Assembly (NCBI GenBank): GCA_012840905.1 | Contig: DUVT01000039.1 | Span: 1 to 5,679, forward strand | DNA: 5,679 nt | Direction: 5' to 3' | Source: Acholeplasmataceae bacterium | GTDB lineage: Bacteria > Bacillota_I > Bacilli_A > ML615J-28 > CAG-698 | Shown here: piece after piece, positions 1-5,368 of the stretch | Layout: every line of letters begins with the position of its first letter | Numbering within the stretch: the stretch's first letter is position 1 | Notes under the pieces: model-generated | The model's database searches: none | Told to the model about the DNA's origin: nothing | What the model saw: the letters and a program-made list of their open reading frames with translations, nothing else | Position numbers and translations under genes: made by a program

Positions 1-483
1 ATTTATTGTACTACTAACTAAAACCTTATTACGCTTAGTTTGGCTAATTGCCATAAACATTGATTCTGCAGTTGCAGTTGCACCATCATAAACAGAAGCA
101 TTACTTACATCCATTCCTGTTAACTCACAAATCATACTTTGGAACTCAAAAATATAAGTTAAAGTCCCTTGGGAGATTTCTGGTTGATATGGAGTATAGG
201 ATGTTAAAAACTCTTGTCTTGAAGTAAGGGCACCAATAACTGCAGGTGTATAAACATCATAGCTACCAGCACCTAAAAAAGAGATAAACTCTTGATTTTT
301 ATTACCTAATTTTCTAATATGTTTTCTAATTTCAATTTCTGACATTGCATTAGGTAAGTTTAAATCTTGAGTTATTTTTAGATGACTTGGGATCTCAGCA
401 AACAAATCATCTAAACTATTAACTCCAATTTTTTCAAGCATTGCTTGAATATCTTGTTCAGTATGTGGAAAATATTTGAACAT
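1..483 (-). CDS. gcvPA: Glycine dehydrogenase (decarboxylating) subunit 1, GcvPA, N-terminal part (window-truncated)
   Basis: This is the N-terminal half of the split, PLP-dependent P-protein of the glycine cleavage system. With GcvPB it decarboxylates glycine and loads the aminomethyl group onto lipoyl-GcvH. The first 161 residues are visible and open to the window edge; the family is usually about 450 residues. My own translation begins MFKYFPHTEQDI, the typical family start. It continues with FLGAG (69-73), the strongly conserved YTPYQPEISQGTL (96-108), FEFQSMICELTGMD (112-125) and DGATA (133-137). The ATG overlaps the gcvH stop by one base (TAATG), and a GAGGAG at 495-500 inside the end of gcvH lies 11 nt upstream, so translation is probably coupled. 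The PLP lysine belongs to subunit 2 and is not expected here. The identity is secure; only the C-terminus is missing. Confidence 0.96.
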   Translation of the reverse strand, partial: MFKYFPHTEQDIQAMLEKIGVNSLDDLFAEIPSHLKITQDLNLPNAMSEIEIRKHIRKLGNKNQEFISFLGAGSYDVYTPAVIGALTSRQEFLTSYTPYQPEISQGTLTYIFEFQSMICELTGMDVSNASVYDGATATAESMFMAISQTKRNKVLVSSTIN

Positions 484-860
484 TAATCTAAGATCTCCTC
501 ATATCCTTTTGCGTCTAATAATTTTTCAAGTTCATTTATATCTTTAACTTTAATTTTAATAAACCAGCTTCCATATGGATCAGTATTAACATCTTCTGGA
601 TCTTCTAATACTTTTTCATTTACTTCTACAATTTCACCTGATAATGGGCTAATTAAATCAGATGCTGCTTTAACACTTTCAACTGCACCAAATTCTTCCC
701 CTTGTACAACTTCATCGCCAACTTCACCAACTTCAATATAAACAATTGAACCTAGACTATCTTGTGCATAGTCAGTAATACCAATATAAGCATATTCGCC
801 TTCAACTTTTACCCATTCATGGGAATCCAAATACTTTAAGTTTTCTAAAATTTTACTCAT
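483..860 (-). CDS. gcvH: Glycine cleavage system H protein (lipoyl carrier)
   Basis: GcvH is the small lipoylated carrier that shuttles the aminomethyl intermediate from P-protein to T-protein, and reduced lipoate to the L-protein, in the cytoplasm. The 125-residue length is normal. The N-terminal SHEWVKVEG (13-21), the ESVKAASDLISPLSGEI core (61-77) with Lys64 as the predicted lipoylation site, and NTDPYGSWF (92-100) are all diagnostic. A short acidic C-terminal extension ends EEILD. The ATG at 860 is supported by AGGAGA at 869-874, 8 nt upstream. Only 12 nt separate it from gcvT, and it overlaps gcvPA by 1 nt, so it is the middle gene of a coupled gcvT-gcvH-gcvPA operon. Function requires lipoate attachment (LplA or LipB/LipA) encoded elsewhere. 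Confidence 0.97.
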   Translation of the reverse strand: MSKILENLKYLDSHEWVKVEGEYAYIGITDYAQDSLGSIVYIEVGEVGDEVVQGEEFGAVESVKAASDLISPLSGEIVEVNEKVLEDPEDVNTDPYGSWFIKIKVKDINELEKLLDAKGYEEILD

Positions 861-868
861 AATTTTTA

Positions 869-874
869 TCTCCT
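869..874 (-). promoter_or_regulatory. gcvH ribosome binding site containing the gcvT stop codon
   Basis: On the minus strand the bases read TAGGAGAT. TAG (875-873) ends gcvT, and its AG is the beginning of the AGGAGA Shine-Dalgarno for gcvH, 8 nt before the ATG. A ribosome terminating on gcvT therefore sits on gcvH's binding site, which favours translational coupling of T and H subunits. Confidence 0.8.
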
Positions 875-1955
875 ATCTTATATATTTTTTTTCAAGAAAG
901 TTTTTATCTCTTACTTTTGCTAGTACCCTTTGTTTCCTAATCTGAATATGTACTTCAGTATCTAGCTTAGCGTAATTTGCATCTATTAATGCAAATGCTA
1001 ATGTTTTGTTAGTGTTTGGAATCATATAACCAGTTGTTATATAACCAATATTTTTGTTGTTATAGTATACTTCATAACCACTTCTTGCAATCCCTCGTTC
1101 CAACAATTCAATTCCTACGATTTTTCTTTCAACACCTTTTTCCTTAACCTCGAGTAAGGCTTCCTTACCAATGAAGTCTTTTGTAAATTTCACTGCGAAA
1201 CCAAGTTCAGCTTCTAGTGGATTAATGTCTTCACCAATCTCGTTTCCATATAGAGGCATTGCCGCTTCAAACCTAAGTGTGTCTCTTGCTCCTAATCCAC
1301 AAAGACTAACTTCAGGCCAAGTAACTAATTCTCTAAAAAGCTCTAAAATATTATCATTTGAACTATAAATCTCAAATCCGTCTTCTCCTGTATACCCGCT
1401 TCTTGATACCAGGCACTCTTTTCCAAGAACTTCAAACTCGCTAAAGTCAAACAACTTTAATTTACTTAAATCAAAGTTTGTTAACTTTTGTAATACTTCT
1501 TCAGAGAGTGGACCTTGAAGAGAAAGTAGGGAAATCTCATCACTTAAATCATTAACCTCTACATCATAGTCCCCCTTATGATATAAAATCCAATCATAGT
1601 CTTTGCTTTTATTTCCTGCATTAACTACTAGTAGATATCGTTCATCATTATATTTATAAATCATTAAATCATCTACTATTCCCCCATGTTCGTAAAGTAA
1701 AAACGCATAAATCATTTTATTGTTTTTTACCTTACTAACATCATTTGTAACTAAATAATTTACAAATGCTGTGGCATCTTTCCCTATAATCTCAATCTCT
1801 CCCATATGACTTACATCAAATAAGCCACTTCTCATGCGTACTGCTTGGTGTTCTAGCGAAATATTAGTATACTCGATCGGCATTAAAAAGCCACCAAATT
1901 CGACGATTTTGGCACCATGTTTCAAGTGCTCATCATACAAAACAGTCTTTTTCAT
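873..1955 (-). CDS. gcvT: Aminomethyltransferase (glycine cleavage T protein)
   Basis: GcvT takes the aminomethyl group from lipoyl-GcvH and transfers its one-carbon unit to tetrahydrofolate, releasing ammonia and forming 5,10-methylene-THF. The length of 360 residues is family-typical. Recognisable elements in order are LYDEH (6-10), FGGFLMPIEY (20-29, where most homologues have FGGW), SGLFDVSHMGEI (43-54), VDDL (94-97) with a conserved folate-site Asp, SLQGP (145-149), SGYTGEDGFEIY (186-197) and LGARDTLRFEAAMPLYGNEI (221-240). The C-terminal barrel domain follows to residue 360. An in-frame TAG two codons upstream makes the ATG at 1955 the most upstream possible start. It is the first gene of the gcv operon, 12 nt before gcvH. 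Its leader is unusual: GGAGG lies 15 nt from the start. Confidence 0.97.
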   Translation of the reverse strand: MKKTVLYDEHLKHGAKIVEFGGFLMPIEYTNISLEHQAVRMRSGLFDVSHMGEIEIIGKDATAFVNYLVTNDVSKVKNNKMIYAFLLYEHGGIVDDLMIYKYNDERYLLVVNAGNKSKDYDWILYHKGDYDVEVNDLSDEISLLSLQGPLSEEVLQKLTNFDLSKLKLFDFSEFEVLGKECLVSRSGYTGEDGFEIYSSNDNILELFRELVTWPEVSLCGLGARDTLRFEAAMPLYGNEIGEDINPLEAELGFAVKFTKDFIGKEALLEVKEKGVERKIVGIELLERGIARSGYEVYYNNKNIGYITTGYMIPNTNKTLAFALIDANYAKLDTEVHIQIRKQRVLAKVRDKNFLEKKYIR

Positions 1956-1975
1956 GTTCTAAGTAGCATACCTCC
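1952..1975 (-). promoter_or_regulatory. gcvT translation-initiation region with five-codon mini-ORF
   Basis: A consensus GGAGG (1971-1975) lies 15 nt from the gcvT ATG, too far for optimal initiation. One base after it is another ATG (1969) that reads Met-Leu-Leu-Arg-Thr then TGA. That TGA (1954-1952) overlaps the gcvT ATG as ATGA. The mini-ORF may couple translation to gcvT, or may be chance; the 1-nt spacing is itself too short for good initiation. What is seen is only the layout; any function is inference. Confidence 0.4.
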
Positions 1976-1996
1976 AACTTAATGTTTTACATCTAT

Positions 1997-2005
1997 ATCA
2001 TATCA
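1997..2005 (-). promoter_or_regulatory. Predicted extended -10 promoter of the gcvTH-PA operon
   Basis: The minus strand carries TGATATGAT: TATGAT at 2002-1997 with an upstream TG at extended -10 spacing. A second TATGAT overlaps at 2007-2002. The -35 position (about 2020-2025) is only a run of T, so the TG element would matter. Transcription would begin near 1990, giving a leader of about 35 nt. Confidence 0.6.
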
Positions 2006-2043
2006 TAAAACAAATAAATAAAAAATACCTTTTTTAAACATTT

Positions 2044-2057
2044 TTAAAACGCTTACA
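2044..2057 (-). promoter_or_regulatory. cre-like operator (CcpA/LacI family) upstream of gcvT
   Basis: The minus-strand sequence TGTAAGCGTTTTAA matches the Bacillus cre consensus TGWNANCGNTNWCA at all specified positions except the penultimate C. It lies between the lipoprotein terminator and the gcv promoter, roughly 54-67 nt upstream of the predicted transcription start. Upstream placement would suit activation or looping rather than simple blocking. The match is by eye, and no regulator gene is in the window. Confidence 0.4.
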
Positions 2058-2068
2058 TCGCAAATAAT

Positions 2069-2098
2069 AAAAAAAGCCTTATGGCATCCATAAAGCTT
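2069..2098 (-). terminator. Intrinsic terminator of the lipoprotein gene
   Basis: Immediately after the TAG stop, the minus-strand RNA can fold as AAGCUUUAUGG / AUG loop / CCAUAAGGCUU. This is an 11-bp stem with one U-G wobble. It runs into a stretch of seven U that includes the last two stem bases. It is a textbook Rho-independent terminator and separates the lipoprotein unit from the gcv operon. Confidence 0.9.
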
Positions 2099-3040
2099 CT
2101 ATTGTTCTTCATATGAGTCTAAATCACTTGGATAAGTAATTGTTTGAGTTGTGGAGCCCTTATATTCTACTACTAAACTTACAGTATTAGAACCTACTTT
2201 CTTTTGAATTTCAACTATAGTTACTTTGTCATTATTTAAAGTAATTACAAGTTTAATTTCATCTGCTCCAACAGTATTAAATACTTCACCTTCATATTTA
2301 CTTAAATTAAGTTTGAATTCAACTGTACCTTCGCCTCTACCAGCGAATTCTAATGCAGCATAAAATGCATCTTCAGTATAAAATTTTGTCGCTTCAGCTA
2401 AAAACGCAGCTTGTGAATATTGTGTAGAAATACTTGTAATTTCTTGAGCCGTTAATTCATTTTTAACTTTTGTTTTATTAGCCAAGTTATATGAATATCC
2501 GTCTTTAACATAAACATGTCTTTCGCTATCCGGATCATTATCAACAACTAATTTATACATTAATGATTCAATTTCACCATCATTGTTATAGTTATATACT
2601 AATTCTGATACCATTGAACCAATTTCATCATTAGTAGTTATTTTAAGTGAACCACTAGTTGATTCTAAATATTCATCTAAAATAGTCATTAATAAATCTT
2701 TAGCTTCATCAGTAGTCATATCTTTTTCAGTAACTGTTATTTCAACTTCTTCTTCACCAACATCTTCTACTTTAACAGTTATTGTTGCAGTACCAACACC
2801 TACACCTGTAACCATACCAACTTGGTTTACTTTCGCAATTTCTTCATCACTACTTGACCATTCAAAAGTTGCATCTGGTTTATTTGTTTCTGCAAAAATA
2901 GTAATTGTTTCACCAACTTTTAAAGTTGTTACTTCAGCTTCAACTGAAAGTGTATATTCTTCTGGCACTACAGGATCATCACAGCCAACAATAACTAATG
3001 CAAATGTCAATGCAAGAATAAATAATAATAATTTTTTCAT
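2099..3040 (-). CDS. Predicted surface lipoprotein with Big2 (bacterial Ig-like) domain
   Basis: This is a 313-residue protein of unknown specific function. Residues 1-20 are a lipoprotein signal peptide (MKK, hydrophobic core, lipobox I17-V18-G19-C20), so Cys20 should be lipidated and the protein anchored outside the single membrane. Residues about 29-105 form a Big2-type Ig-like domain, seen as LKVGETI, WSSSDEEIAKV and GMVTGVGVGTATITV. Residues about 108-313 are a separate acidic, beta-rich domain with the hallmark-like YVKDGYSYNL and regular strand periodicity. It weakly recalls LolA/LppX-like lipoprotein folds, but I cannot assign it. The ATG has AAGGTGAG (3047-3054) 7 nt upstream. It has its own promoter and a terminator directly after the stop, so it is probably monocistronic. 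Its position after the polysaccharide phospho-cassette hints at a cell-envelope role; that is inference. Confidence 0.85.
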   Translation of the reverse strand: MKKLLLFILALTFALVIVGCDDPVVPEEYTLSVEAEVTTLKVGETITIFAETNKPDATFEWSSSDEEIAKVNQVGMVTGVGVGTATITVKVEDVGEEEVEITVTEKDMTTDEAKDLLMTILDEYLESTSGSLKITTNDEIGSMVSELVYNYNNDGEIESLMYKLVVDNDPDSERHVYVKDGYSYNLANKTKVKNELTAQEITSISTQYSQAAFLAEATKFYTEDAFYAALEFAGRGEGTVEFKLNLSKYEGEVFNTVGADEIKLVITLNNDKVTIVEIQKKVGSNTVSLVVEYKGSTTQTITYPSDLDSYEEQ

Positions 3041-3077
3041 TTTCTTCTCACCTTTTTAAGCCTTTTCCTCTTCTTTA

Positions 3078-3106
3078 ATTATATCAAAAAACTAGAGCGT
3101 TTACAA
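3078..3106 (-). promoter_or_regulatory. Promoter of the lipoprotein gene
   Basis: The minus strand shows TTGTAA (3106-3101), a 17-bp spacer, and TATAAT (3083-3078) preceded by TG at extended -10 spacing (TGATATAAT). This is a strong sigma-A type promoter. The predicted start is near 3071, giving a leader of about 30 nt that contains the AAGGTGAG ribosome binding site. Confidence 0.82.
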
Positions 3107-3120
3107 GAAGAAATTCTAGC
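3086..3120 (-). terminator. Possible weak terminator after the phosphatase gene
   Basis: CTAGA (3119-3115, overlapping the stop codon) can pair with TCTAG (3096-3092), plus a flanking G-U, across an 18-nt loop. Six U follow at 3091-3086. Stem length and loop size make it marginal, so partial read-through into the lipoprotein gene is likely. The T-run abuts the TGATATAAT promoter element. Confidence 0.3.
3092..3105 (-). promoter_or_regulatory. cre-like operator overlapping the lipoprotein -35
   Basis: TGTAAACGCTCTAG on the minus strand matches TGWNANCGNTNWCA except at the last two positions. It covers five of the six -35 bases, so a bound LacI/CcpA-type protein would block polymerase. It shares the TGTAARCGYT half with the site at 2044-2057. 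The weak 3' half lowers confidence. Confidence 0.33.
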
Positions 3121-3811
3121 CAATGTTAAGTAAATTTTTTGCATTTTCAAAAAATACTTCATTAGCTGTTTTTTCTCCATATTTTGACTTTACTAATTCA
3201 AAAGCCTCTTTCATTGTATTAGTCCTGTACGAATGAATATCACTCGCTATAAAGGAAACTAATTTTTTCTTAAACAATTTATGTACTCTTTTTTGAACAT
3301 ATTTATGTCTTGAATAAAAACTACTACTATTTACTTGAAATAAAACTCCAGTCTTTTTCAAGTTTTCAATATCCTTAATTGAAAGGTAAGAATATCTTTC
3401 AATATGAGCAAAAATAATTTTCAAACCTAAAATTTCACAAGCATAAATAATTTCGTCAAGGTCTTGTGGAGCTTCTTGATATGGAAGTTCTAATAAGACA
3501 TATTCTGAATCATTTAAAGTTAAGACTTGTTTGTTTTTTAAGTTATGAATTAAATCATCACTTTTATAAACCTCTTGGCCAAGGTAAAGTTTTATTGGTA
3601 ACTCTGATTCAATTTTAGTTTTAAATTCTAAAAAATCATTTCTTAGCCTTTCGAGTGTATATGGTTCCATGTCTTTACGTAGGGCATGGGGAGTTATGAT
3701 GGCATATTTAATGCCATTTGCAATTTCTCCTTTAACCATTTCGATTGATGCATCCATACTTGGTGATCCATCATCGATTTCTGGTAATAGATGGGTATGG
3801 ATATCAACCAT
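3116..3811 (-). CDS. PHP-type metal-dependent protein tyrosine phosphatase (CpsB/YwqE family)
   Basis: This 231-residue phosphatase should dephosphorylate the adjacent tyrosine kinase and its substrates, resetting exopolysaccharide chain-length or export control. It is cytoplasmic and uses a Mn-type metal centre in this family. Metal-ligand motifs are all present: DIHTHLLPEIDDG (3-15; His5, His7), TPH (His42), GQEV (Glu80), AHIERY (His136, Glu138, Arg139) and SDIHS (Asp191, His193). S. pneumoniae CpsB and B. subtilis YwqE are of similar size. I place the start at the ATG at 3811. AGAGGTGA (3824-3817) then lies 5 nt upstream and the protein begins MVDIHTH, like its homologues. The in-frame GTG at 3820 is inside that ribosome binding site. 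It follows the kinase by 14 nt in the same operon. All catalytic residues appear intact. Confidence 0.95.
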   Translation of the reverse strand: MVDIHTHLLPEIDDGSPSMDASIEMVKGEIANGIKYAIITPHALRKDMEPYTLERLRNDFLEFKTKIESELPIKLYLGQEVYKSDDLIHNLKNKQVLTLNDSEYVLLELPYQEAPQDLDEIIYACEILGLKIIFAHIERYSYLSIKDIENLKKTGVLFQVNSSSFYSRHKYVQKRVHKLFKKKLVSFIASDIHSYRTNTMKEAFELVKSKYGEKTANEVFFENAKNLLNIG

Positions 3812-3816
3812 ATATT

Positions 3817-3824
3817 TCACCTCT
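3817..3824 (-). promoter_or_regulatory. Ribosome binding site fixing the phosphatase start
   Basis: AGAGGTGA on the minus strand is complementary to the 16S tail and lies 5 nt before the ATG at 3811. Because it contains the GTG at 3820-3818, that codon cannot sensibly be the start, so the ATG nine bases later is preferred. Confidence 0.75.
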
Positions 3825-3825
3825 T

Positions 3826-4536
3826 TTAGTAGTACTCACCGTAACGAGAATAGTTAATATAACGTTTATCTACATTGCTTAAGACAATTCCTGCTACTTT
3901 TGCATTTGCTTCTTCAAGTAGTCTTAAAGCTTCTTTTACTTCATTTTTTCTTGCGACTTTTTGATTTAAAACAAACAATGTTGCGTCAACAGAACCACTG
4001 ATAACTAAACTATCAGTTACTAATAGTACTGGCGGTGAGTCAATAATTATATAATCATATTCTTCTCTTAATTTCATTACTAATTTTTTGAACTTATCAC
4101 TAGCAAGAATTACATGTGGATAAGGAACTGATTCTCCTGATGTGATTACATCAAATCCATATTCACTTTGTTTTATCAATTCTTTTTCTGTAATTTGATC
4201 AGCTAAATAGTTTGTTAGCCCAACATCATTTAAAACTTTAGTAGCTCGATGGATTTTTGGTCTACGTAAGTCACAGTCAATAATTATAACTTTTTCTCCA
4301 AGTTCATGATATACAGCAGCTAAATTTATTGAAGTTGTTGTTTTATACTCACCTGGAAGTGCTGATGAAATTTGAATTACTTTTGGTTCATTATCTACAT
4401 CAACATATTTTAAGTTGATTGGAATCTTACGAAAACTTTCTGCATATAGCGAATTTGGTTGTGTTGCAACTAAAACATCATAATGTTTATCATTAGTCTT
4501 CTTGAAAATATCATTTAACTTCTTAATTTTACTCAC
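3826..4536 (-). CDS. Bacterial tyrosine kinase (BY-kinase), CpsD/CapB/YwqD family, with atypical P-loop
   Basis: This is a cytoplasmic BY-kinase that pairs with the upstream Wzz-domain protein to control exopolysaccharide polymerisation. It has 236 residues, numbered from the GTG at 4536. An alternative TTG at 4539 adds one residue; AAGGAG at 4546-4551 suits either. Walker A' (VIIIDCDLRRP, 83-93; Asp87, Asp89) and Walker B (IIIDSPP, 163-169; Asp166) are intact. The Walker A reads ALPGEYKTTTSINLA (59-73), with Tyr64 where nearly all relatives have Gly before Lys65. The oligomerisation motif ExxRxxR reads E33-S-F-R36-K-I-P39, lacking the last Arg. The tail is a regular YxxYxxYxxYY cluster (Tyr226, 229, 232, 235, 236), the expected autophosphorylation site. 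It overlaps the upstream gene by 8 nt. The family is certain; catalytic competence is less so. Confidence 0.93.
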   Translation of the reverse strand: MSKIKKLNDIFKKTNDKHYDVLVATQPNSLYAESFRKIPINLKYVDVDNEPKVIQISSALPGEYKTTTSINLAAVYHELGEKVIIIDCDLRRPKIHRATKVLNDVGLTNYLADQITEKELIKQSEYGFDVITSGESVPYPHVILASDKFKKLVMKLREEYDYIIIDSPPVLLVTDSLVISGSVDATLFVLNQKVARKNEVKEALRLLEEANAKVAGIVLSNVDKRYINYSRYGEYY

Positions 4537-5284
4537 CAAACTTCACTCCTTTACGTGCAGGTATTTCCGCAATTACAGAATATTTAGTAAATTTTTCAAC
4601 TTCAGATTTTGTCTTAAAATAACTACTGAACTGTTCTTTTAAAATAACAATTACTACTGCAATAATTCCACCTAAAACTACACTTATTGCTAAGTTTAAA
4701 ACTTTGTTTGGGGAAGATGGCGCTTGATTTGGATTTTCTCTTGGTCTATTAACAACTTCTAATTGTTCAATGAAGTATGCAAGAGATTTTTCTTCGCTAT
4801 TTATTCTATTTTTAGTTTCTTCTGCAATTGCAATTACAATTCTCGTTGCCATTACAGGATCGACATCTTCATAAGAGATTTTCACAGCTGAAGCTGAGCC
4901 AATATCACTAGTCCTAATTCTTCCACGAATTGAATTAACTTTAGCTTCAAGATTATTATAAGGTAGATTTAAATCCTCAATTACCGCTTCAATTATTTCT
5001 GGATATTTTGCAATTTCTTTTATGTTTTGTTTTACTTGATTAACTATACTAACATTCACATAGCTAGGATTAGTATTCTCATCGATGTTTTCGATTTTAA
5101 TATGAATATCTACACTAGAAGTATACATTGGTGTAACAATAAACCATGTATAAATAATTCCTAGTAAAACAACCAAAATACCTATCCCTAGCATTAAAAC
5201 TAAATTTTGTTTTAAGGAATTAAATAATTCGACTAAGGTAATTCCCTCATCAATATTTTCCTGATTTAAGTTTTTCTCATCCAT
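4529..5284 (-). CDS. Wzz-domain membrane modulator of tyrosine kinase (YwqC/CapA/CpsC family)
   Basis: This is a polysaccharide co-polymerase-type membrane protein that sets chain length and activates the cognate BY-kinase. It has 251 residues. A cytoplasmic N-terminus with the Wzz-like ITLVELFNSLKQN (15-27) leads into TM1 (about 27-50). An extracytoplasmic Wzz domain follows (about 51-194, with TPMYTSS at its start), then a proline motif NPNQAPSSPNK (184-194), TM2 (about 196-215) and a C-terminal cytoplasmic tail (216-251) that should contact the kinase. In Firmicutes modulator and kinase are separate polypeptides, as here, rather than the fused Wzc form. The ATG at 5284 has AAGGAG (5292-5297) 7 nt upstream. 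It is first in the operon and overlaps the kinase start. The fold is clear although sequence identity in this family is low. Confidence 0.92.
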   Translation of the reverse strand: MDEKNLNQENIDEGITLVELFNSLKQNLVLMLGIGILVVLLGIIYTWFIVTPMYTSSVDIHIKIENIDENTNPSYVNVSIVNQVKQNIKEIAKYPEIIEAVIEDLNLPYNNLEAKVNSIRGRIRTSDIGSASAVKISYEDVDPVMATRIVIAIAEETKNRINSEEKSLAYFIEQLEVVNRPRENPNQAPSSPNKVLNLAISVVLGGIIAVVIVILKEQFSSYFKTKSEVEKFTKYSVIAEIPARKGVKFGE

Positions 5285-5324
5285 AAATAAACTCCTTACC
5301 TATTAATAAAAAATAATTTACCTA

Positions 5325-5353
5325 ATTATATCACACTCGACAAAAATTAACAA
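5325..5353 (-). promoter_or_regulatory. Promoter of the modulator-kinase-phosphatase operon
   Basis: The minus strand shows TTGTTA (5353-5348), a 17-bp spacer, and TATAAT (5330-5325) preceded by TG at extended -10 spacing (TGATATAAT). Transcription should start near 5318, about 34 nt before the first ATG. The promoter begins 15 bp beyond the stop of the pseudouridine synthase gene. Confidence 0.82.
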
Positions 5354-5368
5354 CATTTAACAGCACTT

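Noticed and set aside
1171..1368. Plus-strand open frame of 65 codons
   Set aside because: Lies wholly inside gcvT on the opposite strand, has no ribosome binding site of note and no recognisable motif; a shadow frame.
873..1955. gcvT-like folate enzyme of another type (for example YgfZ or a dimethylglycine dehydrogenase domain)
   Set aside because: Operon context with gcvH and gcvPA, normal length and the canonical SGYTGEDGFEIY and LGARDTLRFEAAMPLYG motifs make GcvT itself by far the best call.
3669..3857. Plus-strand open frame of 62 codons
   Set aside because: Antisense to the well-supported phosphatase and kinase 3' end; composition mirrors those genes and no family is recognisable.
3826..4536. 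MinD/ParA-type ATPase instead of tyrosine kinase
   Set aside because: The DLRRP Walker A' signature, C-terminal Tyr cluster and position between a Wzz-domain protein and a CpsB-type phosphatase identify a BY-kinase.
5285..5368. Possible terminator after the pseudouridine synthase
   Set aside because: I looked for a stem before the T-run near 5342-5346 and found only direct repeats of GTTAA, not an inverted repeat; the region is better explained by the promoter.
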